From Sinelater perroti (Eukaryota > Arthropoda > Insecta > Coleoptera > Elateridae), in NCBI GenBank assembly GCA_036346155.1, contig JARFIY010000132.1, positions 2,046,001 to 2,110,000 of the forward strand: DNA of 64,000 nucleotides, in the 5' to 3' direction. Positions 54,391 to 64,000 of the stretch are shown piece by piece. Position numbers and translations under genes: made by a program. The notes below the pieces were generated by a model, which made no database searches, was not told the origin of the DNA, and saw only the letters and a list, made by a program, of their open reading frames with translations. Position 1 is the first letter of the stretch, and each line of letters opens with the position of its first letter.

Positions 54391-56317
54391 AAAGCGAATT
54401 TATAATTTATCATAATATTAATATCTATTAGCAAAATAAACAGGCAAAATTCATCCTTTAGTAATTATATATGAGTTAAATTACTTACTGAATGTCAAAT
54501 ACTGACCGATTGTATAGATATGTTCAATAAAAAAATTGTAGAAAACAAAAACTTTTGCAAATCCAAATTTTAGAAGTTGCAAAATGTCTTCTATAGTAAA
54601 TCTAGAAATTGTATCCATCGTTCCGAGTTTTAAACAAAATTTATCACAACAACTGTGCTTTTTTACAAAGTAATTGCAGAAAAATCGATAATAAATTTAA
54701 AAACTACTTAAAGACACATTATCTAACAATTATTTATTTGTATATTTTAAGTAATAATTAGGTTAACCGAATAATCAAATGATCTCAATTGAACTGAGTA
54801 ATAATTTAATTTTAAAAGATATGAGACGACCAATCATTTTCAACTTTTAATGTTAAGCAGCGACGATATATTACAGCCAGAAATATTTAGAAGAAAATAC
54901 GTTTAGGCTTTGTAAGTTTTCGGTTTCGCAGCAGCTTAGATAAAAAATCGGGCGGCGCTCGATCCAAGCAACGGGCGAGCTCTGACACTGTTGTGTAACT
55001 AACGAAATCCCTGTCGAAGCTCGTAAACATTGCGTGCCCGGTCAGCAACGCTTTTTCCTCGCCCGTGGAAGCTCCACGTAAGGGAAATGTCGGATGTGTA
55101 TTTCTTCGACAAACATCGGACAAAAAGGGATTGCTAGTTTGTTGCTAATTTTTTCATTAGCTGTTGTATAGAGCGCACGGAGATAAATCTGATTTAATCC
55201 CCACGGAGTGTTTTAGCGAACCTAAAACATGCGTATGCTAAGCTTGATTTACTTTTTCAAATTAGGTGTGCCGCATTTTTGTTAAATGCAAAATAAGGTA
55301 ACACTCGGCATTTGAACGGCAGTTTTAAAGAATTAATTGAACGAAACAATTCAGTTTTAAAAATTCATATTTATTAATAAAATTATTTGTTAATAAAAGA
55401 TTGAGATACTTTAAACACTACAATTAGTTGCTATAAAACAAGAAAACAATCCTTGCAAACTAAAATTATTAAAACAACTTCATTTTCGAAAGCTTACTTT
55501 GTGACGCGTAAACGTGTACAAATTATACAAATATAATTAGTAACATTTTGCTTCCTTCACATTATAACTTTTTATATTTGGAACGACAGAAATTATCTGA
55601 TTTATATAAAAATACGAATTTTGTATAAAAGTTTTAAATAAGCTTTTTAAGTAATTATAATAAACTTAAGTAAGCGACCAATTTGATTTAAATAAAAATT
55701 TAGCTTTATTTATAAGTTACAATAGATGCCTTAGTAATCAATAAACAAAATCTATTTTTGTTGTTCATAAAACATGATAAAATTATTGGGCATGTATTAC
55801 GCGTACATGACATGAAGAATATAGGTTCAATTTTATTTATAAAATGAGTTTCTATCACGGAATAGAATTATTGAAGTGGTAATAAATCTCACAATATTCT
55901 CACATAGTATATAGTAACTGTTCTATTTTTGATATTTTGCAATATATGCATATAGATTCCTAATATATTTTAGATGTATACGTAAACATAACCTCATTAT
56001 ATTAAATTATGTTAAGACGGGGCATCCTCGAAATACTTAAATAAACCTTATATTACTTGTGTCTAAACTTACCCATTTTAGTTTAATTTAATATACAGGA
56101 AATTGGACTAGACAGAATACAGAAAAACCTTTTTATTTCCAGTTTATAAACACAGATTATTACAACATTTTTTAATATATTCCATAATGGTGAAAGTGTG
56201 CACCTTTTTGAGAAGTAAACGAAGGGTACTAGAAACTGACTAAAAAAATGTGCGATTAAAGCCTCTATTGCAAATTATATCTCATTATTACCATTTTATT
56301 GTCTATAGGAAATAATA
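54391..56317. other. Gene-less stretch with a GC-richer patch (54880-55130)
   Basis: Mostly AT-rich and without recognisable frames. From about 54880 to 55130 the sequence is GC-richer, with a 78-codon open frame on the minus strand that I do not recognise. It may be host non-coding or a small exon remnant. Confidence 0.45.
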
Positions 56318-56415
56318 ATTGGTGCGGCCGGAATAAGTGAACTGTATAGGTAATTTTGAATTTTGTATAAAGGACGTGAAACAAATCTAAAGTTAAAACA
56401 CTAACCTGTGGAAAC
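56318..56415 (+). repeat. Unclassified ~98-bp repeat, copy 2
   Basis: Same unit as 41746-41843: ATTGGTGCGGCCGGAATAAG … TATAGGTAATTTTGAATTTT … AAAACACTAACCTGTGGAAAC. Most positions agree. Neither copy shows a tail, inverted ends or coding sense. Confidence 0.65.
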
Positions 56416-56910
56416 GGCGCTTTCCCGTAGATATCGGTTCCCTGCTGTTGGTCCTGGGGCTAAGGATAAGGATATGGATAAAAAATAGGACAAGTTACCC
56501 CAATCTTTACATCGAGGCGAAGGGCAGCGTCTTTCCTGGTGTAAAAGGTTCCTTCGTCGAGCCAGATAAAAGAAAATGGACCGGGTTTTTACCGGCAAAA
56601 TTTGAACCCCGAAAAATTAGCCTTTAACAAAAGGCCTGGCGGAAAATTAAAACTTCTGCCGCCAATTAAAGCCGCCAGCGAACTCTCGGTTAAAAAGAAA
56701 AATGTTCTCGTCTTACGGAAAATTCTCCTGCGAAAACACAGCCAGAAAAGGCCAAATGCGAACAAAAGCAAAAGCGTAACGCCGCGCGAACTAAACGAGG
56801 TCGAAATGCCAAGTGCCAATTGCGCGGCCCGCCGGCCATATCGCAACGCGTGCTCGGACAAATGTTGGACCGATAAAACAAATTTCAAGTATGTGTAAGA
56901 GGGAATCAAA
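56416..56910. other. GC-richer patch, unassigned (possible host sequence)
   Basis: About 500 bp GC-richer than the surroundings, open in several frames on both strands (98 codons plus, 106 codons minus), none with a family resemblance. Purine-rich words such as AAAATTAAAACTTCTGCCGC suggest conserved non-coding sequence rather than a gene. Its left edge coincides with the ~98-bp repeat. Confidence 0.4.
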
Positions 56911-57830
56911 AAATACAGTCGGCCCTAATTTAAAACTTCAAAAATAAATATAATTTTGAGATTGGCGCGAACAATGATATTGTATTTAGTAAAACAGAAC
57001 CAGCTCAGGTCTCGAAGTTTGATTCTTGAACGTATGCCGCGGTCTGGATGACTTCAAGTTTTGTAGCTTTTAGAATTAAAGCAGCATAGATTAAATTTGG
57101 CCTTCACTTCTCTGTTTGCGCTAATTGCATTGAAAAGAAAAACAAAAAGGAAATTTGATAGGTTGTTTAAGAACTTTCTAGAATTTATATTATTTAATAT
57201 GATTTATTTAACAAATTAAGATCTAATAAAGAAATAACTAGTAGTCAAAATACTCTCTTTCAACACCAATTAGTTCCTGCTACTTGTACACCACGGGCCC
57301 CATTGATCAAGCGAACAGCATTTGAACCCAAGCTATACCCGAGTAACATCAGCAATCGTTTTTGTTCACTCGTAAACTCCATCCTAAAAGAATTATATAA
57401 GTGTTATATATCAAACAGGCTCAATTCCGAAACATTTTTGGACCAGAAAATAACATGTCCACTAACAGCCATAAAAGCCAGTACGTATCTTTATACTTCC
57501 TTCAGAATAATTTAATTCTCCCAACGCTATTATTTAATAACCAAGAGGAACAAAAATTTTATCATAAAATATATTCGGCTCTTGCATTAAATAGACTTGT
57601 GAGCTAGCTATATGTGCGTGTACCTGCGCTATTGCAGAAGCGAGACCACAGCCTTGTTAAGGTCAACTGTATTTACGTATCAATTTTAATTTAATATTAA
57701 AACGGAAGGTTTTTGATACTACAGGAATGTTATTATTGTGTTCATCATTTTTATTCTGTGGGATATAAATTAAAATTTGAAATATAAATTAACTATAACA
57801 CTAAATATTAAATAACGAAGTATGGCCTCT
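56911..57830. other. Gene-less AT-rich stretch
   Basis: Short open frames near 57303-57607 are not recognised and are probably chance. Confidence 0.5.
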
Positions 57831-58207
57831 GCTTAGTCTAACTTTTATTTTTATCCAAACCAACTTGAACTACGCCATTAGCAGTTTTAACATTAGATTT
57901 AGAATCCATCTTAACAACAGCCATATCTGATATAATTTCAACCTACTCAGTATTCATAAACAAATAATAAACATGCGCCCTATAAATCTACAACAATCTC
58001 CTGCTTGTCTATCTTGCAATGATACAGAAAGATACAGATAGACTAACAGAAGCTCTGAAAATGCACTAAGTTAGCACAACTAAATTTAATATTGACTAGA
58101 AAATTCATCAAAAACCACTAATAACTGGACATAAGCCACTAGATATCGAAATCAGGCAAGCACCTAATAAGAAGTAACCATCAAGGAAGATAATAAACCA
58201 CCATTTA
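57831..58207 (+). pseudogene. Jockey-7 LINE, probable ORF1 start region
   Basis: Decayed plus-strand text with fragments like DTDRLTEALKMH near 58040. It is assigned to Jockey ORF1 only because better preserved ORF1 and endonuclease pieces follow on the other side of the mariner and SINE insertions. Start and extent are uncertain. Confidence 0.4.
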
Positions 58208-58930
58208 ATAAGTGTATAAATAAGTTCTCAGCTTTAGATTTTACAGGACGCAAATCACCGTTTACATGTAACGTATTAGTCCGCCCTCTTGCAGTTTTAA
58301 ATCAATGACATTTGGTCTTTCGAAACATCATGCGATTTAGCGTTTGATGCACATAACTTCAATAATCAGCCGCGTTCACAATGGCAATCACAAAAGAATT
58401 TTCGATTTTCTATCCACTTCGCGTTTCATCTTAAGAAAAACGCTGCTGAAGCCACCGAAAAGATTTGTGCTGCATATGGTGAGAATGCTGTAAGTCATGC
58501 AACGTGCAAAAAGTGGTACCAAAGATTTCGCGGGAGAGAGTTTAGTCTTGAAGATCAACCACGCGCTGGACGCCCTCAAACATTTGACACGGATGAGCTG
58601 CAGACGCGTTAGGCTGGGAACTTCTCCCACATGCGGCATATAGCCCAGACATGGCCCCTTCCGATTATCATTTATTCCGGTCGTTACAGCATCACTTGAT
58701 TGATACGCACTTCAGAACAGAAAAAGAAGAAGTCCAAAAATGCATCGATAACTTTATCGTCTCGAAGCCGGTGAGCTTCTATCACCAGGGAATTCGCAAG
58801 CTACCCGAAAGATGGCAAAAGGTCATCGATGCCAACGGAGAATACTTTGATACTTAAGCTTTTTTTGTTTGTTTTTAAATAAAACTTTAATTTTGCAGAA
58901 AAAAAGCTGAGAACTTATTTATACACCTGT
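58208..58930 (+). mobile_element. Mariner element with large internal deletion, in Jockey-7
   Basis: TIRs: ATAAGTGTATAAATAAGTTC from 58208 and ACAGGTGTATAAATAAGTTC from 58930 on the other strand, continuing TCAGCTTT, with TA on both sides (58206-58207 and 58931-58932). The N-terminal transposase part reads FHFLLKKNAAEATEKICAAY and GENAVSHATCKKWYQRFRG, then SLEDQPRAGRPQTFDTDELQ. It jumps at about 58610 to ELLPHAAYSPDMAPSDYHLF and RWQKVIDANGEYFDT, ending at 58857. The middle third, with the first two catalytic Asp residues, is deleted; the third (in APSD) remains. The element is 723 bp, and what remains is well preserved. Confidence 0.92.
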
Positions 58931-59130
58931 TACATACGTATCTGCTGTTAAAAACACAACAGCCATACTGAGCCACTTGGCAACAATAAAATCAAAATTC
59001 AAAATTTTATATATAGGAACACAAAATTTTCCACCTACAAACCAAAGTAAGGAATAGTAACAAAAAATATTCACCATTCAACAGATACAATAGAAATTAA
59101 ACAAAATTTACAGGTCCTTGTTCATAAAGT

Positions 59131-59282
59131 AATTAACATATAGGGGACGCGGTGGCTCAGATGGTTCGAGTCTCGTTCAACCCATGGGTATGTGTGTGAA
59201 TGTCCTAGAATAAGTACACGTTAGTAGGCACAATAAGCTCTTGAGACTGCACTGCCTGTAAGTGCCCCCAAATTAACATATA
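59131..59282. repeat. 12-bp perfect target duplication around SINE-B
   Basis: AATTAACATATA at 59131-59142 and 59271-59282. Confidence 0.9.
59143..59270 (+). repeat. SINE-B: tRNA-derived SINE with A and B boxes fused
   Basis: A 128-bp insertion with a perfect 12-bp duplication. It starts GGGGACGCGGTGGCTCAGAT. TGGCTCAGATGG (59153-59164) fits the polymerase III A box, and GGTTCGAGTCT (59163-59173) fits the B box, but the two overlap by two bases instead of lying some 30-40 bases apart. The D-arm-to-T-arm part of the tRNA head has therefore been removed, apparently by deletion across the shared GG. The body ends GTAAGTGCCCCC, with little or no tail. Confidence 0.82.
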
Positions 59283-60443
59283 AAATATAAAGCAACGGAC
59301 AACCAAAATTTTCCTCTTTATATATAGAAGAAATTAAACAAAAAAATCTATAAAATTAATTTATTCATGAAAACAAGCATAATTGTCGACCCTCACTTTA
59401 TTTAAAGAGAACAATTCTGTAATGTACCATATTCAAAACTATGGGCACGTAAAAAATTATTCGGTAAACCATTAGATGTATTATAAGAATCTCACACCAC
59501 AAAAGAATATCCAATGTAAACTAGAAATAATCAAGTTAAATTTATATTGTGATGGAAAACATTCTACCAACTATAGAGAATGTATAGTTACAAAAAAACT
59601 GTTCTCACAACTACGACATGAAGTCACAATACTTAAACCCTTACCTATTCAAACACATCGAGTACCTAGAGTTACATATTCAAAACGAATAATACAAGAT
59701 ATGTAATCTCCAAATGTATATAAAACTTGGTAACCAATACAACTCCACAACAACATTCCATATCTCAAAATCAACAGTCAAAGGACATAGAGAGACAATA
59801 AAACCTTTAATCAGGCGCATAGGGACCAACATATACTTCCTAACTACATTAAAAAATGATATAATGGTGCAAGTCTTAAAAATATTTGTTTAAAACGACA
59901 GAACATTAAACTGTTTTTTAAAAATAAATAAATCTACATAAGTACTCCTTATATTTAAAACCCACTTCGCCACAAAGTTACATCCAATTTCCAAACTATA
60001 CTATCTATAACATGAATCATTCTAATAGAACTACTCATGGTGGAACAGCAGTTACAATAACATATAACCCAAAATACTATGAATCAGATAAATACGAACA
60101 AACCATTTTTTTCCAAAGTTACGCAAATAAATTTTTGGTAGCCGGGGACTTTAGCAAGAAACACCAAAACTACGGCTCTCGTATTACAGAAATTCATGCA
60201 CCTGAATTACTAGCAGATATACACGCAAATAACCTAATATATTTATCTTATAATAAATCCACGAATTGACTCACAGATCACCGAAAAATTTATGACTTAA
60301 TCGACTTTTGGATTATTCATCATCATCATCATCATCTGCCCAATTCAGTCCTTTGTTGGACGTAGGCCTCTCCAAGCATCTTCCATTGGTCCCTGTTTTT
60401 CGCCTTCTGCATCCAATTGTAATCTGCTACTCTTTTGATGTCG

Positions 60444-61954
60444 TCAGTCCACCTGAGGGGGGGGTCTACCTTTATGCCTTTTGCCTATTCTTGGTCTCCA
60501 CTGCAGCATGCTCTTCGTCCATCTCTTATCTTCTAGTCTGGCAATATGTCCGGCCCACTGCCATTTCCCTTTAAGTATATGTTCTATTACATCTTTTACT
60601 TTTGTTTTATTTCGAATCCATATATTTGTCATCCTATCTCTTAGACTGATTCCCAGCATTGCCCGCTCCATTCCTCTCTGCGCTACCCTCAGTTTTTTCA
60701 TATTTTTTATCGTTAACGTCCATGTCTCTGCTGCGTAGGTTAAAACAGGGAGTATATTCTGGTTGTATAACTTAGTCTTTACTGTTTGGTCTATATTACT
60801 TTTAAATATTTCTTTCCATCTACCGAATGCAGCCCAACCAAGTTTTATTCGCCTTTCCATTTCTTTTGTTTGATTATCCGATTGTAGTGAGATGTATTGT
60901 CCAAGGTATATATAACTTCCTACTTGTTCTAAAGTTTCCCCGTCAATCTGTATATCAACTATGTCATCTACTAGATCGTTTATCATTATTTTAGTTTTCC
61001 CTCTGTTCATTTTTAATCCTATGTCTTTGGCATTTTCGTTTAGGTCTGTTATCATTTCTTCTAATTCTTCTACATTGTCCGATATGAGCACGACGTCATC
61101 GGCAAATCGTAGATGGTTCAATCTTTTCCCATCTACTCTTATTCCTTTATTTTCCCAAGCGCATTTTTGAAACACATCTTCTAAACATAGGGTAAATAAT
61201 TTTGGAGAGATAGTGCCTCCCTGTCTTACTCCTCGTCCTACATTTATCGGATTGGTAGTACTTTGCAATTTGATTGTACAGGTAGCGTTTGTATATATAT
61301 ATATTTTATTAATTCCGTGTATCTGTAATCTACGCGGCTGTTCTGTAGAGATTGCATTATGGCCCAGTGTTCAACCGAATCGAATGCCTTTTCAAAATCT
61401 GTGAAGGCAAGACATAATGGTAAGTTATATTCTTTTGATTTTTCTATTAAATTTCGCATAACTTGTAGATGGTCTTGGGTACTATAGCCGTACTATAGTC
61501 TATTCGTAATGATCTTTGTCAGCAATTTATACATTTGTGGTAATAGACTGATTGGTCTATAATTTTCCAATCTATGTTTGTCGCCTTTTTTGAATAGTAA
61601 TATTACAACTGCGTTATCCCATTCTTTAGGTATTTTCCCTTCTTGCAGGCATTGGTTTAATAGTACTTTTAGTTCTTGTAATATCGGCTGTCCCCCTTCT
61701 TTTAGCATTTCTGGGAGTATCTCATCTTCGCCTGGTGCCTTATTTCTTTTTGTCTGTCTTAAAGCTTTTTCTATTTCGTATATTTCAATATCAGGAATGT
61801 CTTCTGAATTTACATTTAGTATTTTCCTTTCTATATCTTTTATATTTGTATCAGTTTTTGTGCTATATAGACATTTGTAGAACTGTTCCGTTTTTTGCGT
61901 TATTTTATTTTGGTCTACAATTAAGGCTCCATTTGCGCCTCTTAGCGATGTCAT
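60444..61954 (-). pseudogene. RTE-B reverse transcriptase and C-terminal domain
   Basis: Minus strand: MTSLRGANGALIVDQNKIT at 61954, EQFYKCLYST and RQTKRNKAPGEDEILPEMLK. VVILLFKKGDKHRLENYRPI and SLLPQMYKLLTKIITNRL follow, then a stop near 61494. LCLAFTDFEKAFDSVEHWAI (motif A) lies at about 61410. GRGVRQGGTISPKLFTLCLE (motif B) is in the final 274-codon frame (61268-60444), with LNHLRFADDVVLISDNVEEL (motif C, FADD). QVGSYIYLGQYISLQ, VLTYAAETWTLTIKNMKKLR and WQWAGHIARLEDKRWTKSML complete it. The end RPPPQVD is shifted from the usual GRPPxRWxDDI, so the last codons are out of frame. Confidence 0.93.
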
Positions 61955-62100
61955 GATTGTATCCCCCAGTCTTCTTTCTTTCTGCCATTGTTTTGTTTTT
62001 CCTCCATTAATCCAAGTGCTTCTTCAATTTTTAGTTCATGCCATGCTTTTAAATCTTTTTTCATCTCTCTTCTTATTTCTTTGCTTATTTCTTTTAGAGG

Positions 62101-63078
62101 CTATATATTTTCTTCCCGGTTGATTGCCAATTTCCTTCTTTCTTCCATTAGCTTCTTTGTATTACCGCTTATTTTGCTGTCTCTTGGTTTTGATGTTTTT
62201 ATTCTAGACGAGGCTTCTTTAAGTGCCGTTGTTATTTTCTTATTTCTTTCTTCTAAGTTGTCTTCCGCTACTATATTTACTTCTTTTAATTTTTTGTTTA
62301 TTTTTGTTATTGATAACAATCTTACTTCTTATTAGCCTATGATCACTTCCGGTATTTATTTTTTTCACTACCGATACGTTTTGCACTATGTTTTTGTGTG
62401 TGGATAAGATGAAATCTATTTCGTTCTTGGTTTGTCCATCCGGACTAATCCACGTCCATTTATTTTGTAATTTCTTCTTAAAGAAGGTATTCATTGCATA
62501 AATTTGCTGTTGTCCCATATAGTTTATTATTGTTCATTTCGTACTCCTATCCCGTAGTCTCCTATATATTCTTCTCCTTCTTCTTGTTTTTGTCCTAACT
62601 TGGCGTTGAAATCCCCTATTATTAGTAAGTGTTTTGTATGGTTTTCAGTATTTATTTCCTCATAAAGTTGTTCTACCTCTTCGTCCTAATGGTCGCTAGT
62701 GGGTGCGTACACTTGTATTATTTTTAAGTTGCACTTCTCTGATATCTTTAATATTATGTATATTATTCGAGGACTAATCGCCTTAAAATGTGTTACTATT
62801 CCTATTATTTTCTTTTTTATAAGGAACCCTACTCCTCCTTGACTTATGTCTTCGTGTCCTTTATAGAATAGTATGTGTCCCGATTTAAGTTTCAAACATT
62901 GTTCTCCTTTCCTTCTAATTTCACTTATTCCAATTATGTCCCATTTTATTTCTTTTAACTGTTCTTCTAACTCTGTTAGTCTAACTTCTCCTAATAGTGA
63001 TCTTGTATTATGTGCATACAAATAAGGCTTTTTCTTTTCGTCTTGTGGCAGCCTATCCGAACCCAGGGATTCTAGCAC
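62101..63078 (-). pseudogene. RTE-B endonuclease domain
   Basis: Minus strand from M at 63078: PYLYAHNTRSLLGEVRLTEL (normally TWNVRxL; here HNTRSL), then WDIIGISEIRRKGEQCLKLK (the E is the catalytic SE motif). YKGHEDISQGGVGFLIKKKI and LKIIQVYAPTSDH follow, then a TAG at about 62687. LLIIGDFNAKLGQKQEEGEE lies near 62640-62590. After a frame change come NKWTWISPDGQTKNEIDFIL (62460) and INTGSDHRLIRSKIVINN (SDHRL catalytic block) at about 62350. The linker continues to LEERNKKITTALKEAS. The Asp, Asn and His of the catalytic blocks are kept. Confidence 0.9.
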
Positions 63079-63079
63079 C

Positions 63080-63498
63080 TCTATCTTCTCCTGCTCTGCC
63101 CGCTGCCTTGGGCAGGAGTTTGGAGACGGCTGGGGACTGAGGGCCTTCTTCTTCTACGTCTTATTGTCATGATGTTGGAGGAATCTAGCCTAATACACCT
63201 TGCTGGTCAGGCATCTTGGTGTATGCATTTTATACCTTCTGCCAAGATTATGTTCAGCCGCTCCTTTGGAGTACAGACGCTGTTTTGTAACCGCCTACTA
63301 TAGGTCAGACGTTACTTCTCGTTTGGTCCGCGGTTGCATTCTGCACCTACTCTACATATCTGTAGAGCCTTCCCCTATCCGCCACCCGGGGACGCGCCAT
63401 GTTGGAGTCGAGGTCCTCCATCCGGCTTCACACACACAGTATGTGTCAACCCCTACTCGATTCAGAGACGGCCTGTATGTGATTTACACCGGACATGG
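63080..63498 (-). promoter_or_regulatory. 5' leader of RTE-B, presumed internal promoter
   Basis: A GC-rich non-coding leader upstream of the endonuclease start and immediately inside the target duplication. The promoter role is inferred from its position in a full-length LINE. No specific motif was identified. Confidence 0.45.
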
Positions 63499-63509
63499 TT
63501 TGGATTATT

Positions 63510-64000
63510 AAACAGTTTAAAATAAAATCGCACTTAAAAATAGCATCAGATTATTCCTCCCCTATAATAGTATTTTCTTCAAATATAACACACATTTAAG
63601 CACAATTCACAAATTTACAATACCAAAATGGCCTACGAATACTTTCAAGGCAAACTAATTAACCTAATAAATTTTAAAATGCAATTAACAACGAAATGCG
63701 ATATTAAAGAACCCACACTAGCGTTAATCAACGTAACCAAGCAAACTACATGGAAAGCTACACCAATAACAAAGAAAAACCACAACACCAACAGCTGTCT
63801 TTAATTGTAAAACAGAAGATAATTTAAAAAAACGACTCAGAAAACACTGATAAATTTCCCGGTTAAAAAAAAGACAAACGAGCTTTAAACAATTCCGCAG
63901 AATTAATGAAATTCTATTGATATTTAAAATCAAAGTATTCAACATTATCTAGCCAATCTTACAGCCACTGAAACCTCTGGATTTGCTATGGAAACATCAT
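63510..64000 (+). pseudogene. Jockey-7 LINE, endonuclease continued to window end
   Basis: After the RTE-B insertion the text resumes: KIASDYSSPIIVFSSNIT-like at 63540-63590 (matching SSDHSPIIVT; the His is lost). YEYFQGKLINLINFKMQLTT follows near 63635 (NWDLFRKLI….LN..LKT), then ALINVTKQTTWKATPITKKN near 63725 (IQ.AAW.ATP..K). The rest of the element lies outside the window. Confidence 0.7.

Larger units (their letters stand above)
58933..60317 (+). pseudogene. Jockey-7 LINE, ORF1 knuckles and endonuclease start
   Basis: Plus strand, split by SINE-B. Near 59310 the text NFPLYIEEIKQKN matches the ORF1 FFVDLE....NK.IF stretch. Near 59415-59470 is CTIFKTMGT / YGHVKNYSVNH (CxxCQxYGHTKNYC knuckle, decayed), then CDGKHSTNYRECIVTKKLFS near 59550 (GNHPANYKGC). 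In the endonuclease, TTHGGTAVTITYNPKYYES lies at 60034 and FLVAGDFSKKHQNYGSRITE (GDFNAKH..WGSR) at 60135. DHRKIYDLIDFWII near 60280 (KLPDLIDFFV) runs straight into the RTE insertion. Frame broken in many places. Confidence 0.72.
60318..63498 (-). mobile_element. RTE-clade LINE (RTE-B), near full length, inserted in Jockey-7
   Basis: A 3.18-kb minus-strand insertion with an 11-bp perfect target duplication. The 3' end is a (TGA)n/(ATG)n tail (complement CATCATCATCATCATCAT at 60318). The 5' leader is about 63080-63498, GC-richer than the body. It carries one endonuclease-RT ORF broken by a handful of lesions. It differs in sequence and tail from RTE-A at 16-19 kb, so it is a separate RTE family. 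The youngest-looking LINE here. Confidence 0.93.
60307..63509. repeat. 11-bp target duplication around RTE-B
   Basis: TTTGGATTATT at 60307-60317 and again at 63499-63509. The Jockey-7 reading stops at DFWII on the left and resumes after the right copy. Confidence 0.85.

Noticed and set aside
57303..57607. Two overlapping plus-strand frames as a small gene
   Set aside because: Short, unrecognised, overlapping in different frames, and close to the decayed start of a Jockey element.
59143..59270. A functional tRNA gene
   Set aside because: A and B boxes overlap, no cloverleaf can form, and the segment has a 12-bp insertion duplication, so it is a SINE.

Overview
The window is AT-rich eukaryotic DNA, most likely from an insect: it carries many Jockey-clade and BovB-like RTE-clade LINEs, mariner/Tc1, MULE, hAT, Sola-like and Kolobok-like DNA transposons, and tRNA-type SINEs. 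I find no host protein-coding gene, no rRNA or functional tRNA gene, no CRISPR array and no prokaryotic operon structure. Almost every recognisable reading frame is a piece of a dead or dying transposable element, and the bases between them look non-coding.

Layout. 0-6.4 kb: a SINE tail, a mariner relic (-), and an RTE LINE (+) split by a 5'-truncated Jockey LINE (-). 6.9-8.9 kb: a MULE with long terminal inverted repeats (TIRs) and a 9-bp target duplication, lying between two copies of a ~185-bp direct repeat. 10.5-11.3 kb: an internally deleted mariner. 11.3-16.0 kb: a Jockey LINE (-) hit by a SINE and an RTE LINE, with another SINE at its right edge. 16.04-19.36 kb: a near full-length RTE LINE (+) with a 10-bp target duplication. 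21.5-25.1 kb: an RTE relic (-) then a Jockey relic (+). 25.8-26.5 kb: a hairpin-ended repeat. 26.8-30.4 kb: a Sola-like element with long TIRs. 32.1-36.0 kb: Tc1, RTE, a second Tc1/mariner-type relic and a Copia scrap. 37.4-38.4 kb: a mariner-type relic (-). 38.6-41.3 kb: a nearly intact Kolobok-like element encoding a Mutator-like transposase. 41.4-50.5 kb: three Jockey copies and an RTE copy, one Jockey inserted in the RTE. 50.5-54.4 kb: a hAT element (-) hit by a DD41D mariner and by the second copy of the hairpin-ended repeat. 57.8 kb to the end: a Jockey LINE (+) hit by a deleted mariner, a SINE and an almost complete RTE LINE.

The elements do not form a pathway. Their value is as an insertion record: target duplications and reading frames that resume on the far side of an insert give the relative order of several activity waves. 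The best candidates for host sequence are a few GC-richer patches near 30.4-31.9, 36.3-37.1, 54.9-55.1 and 56.4-56.9 kb, for which I can assign no function.

Superfamily names rest on motif recognition by eye. Boundaries given with TIRs and target duplications are good to the base or nearly so; boundaries of degraded LINEs are approximate.
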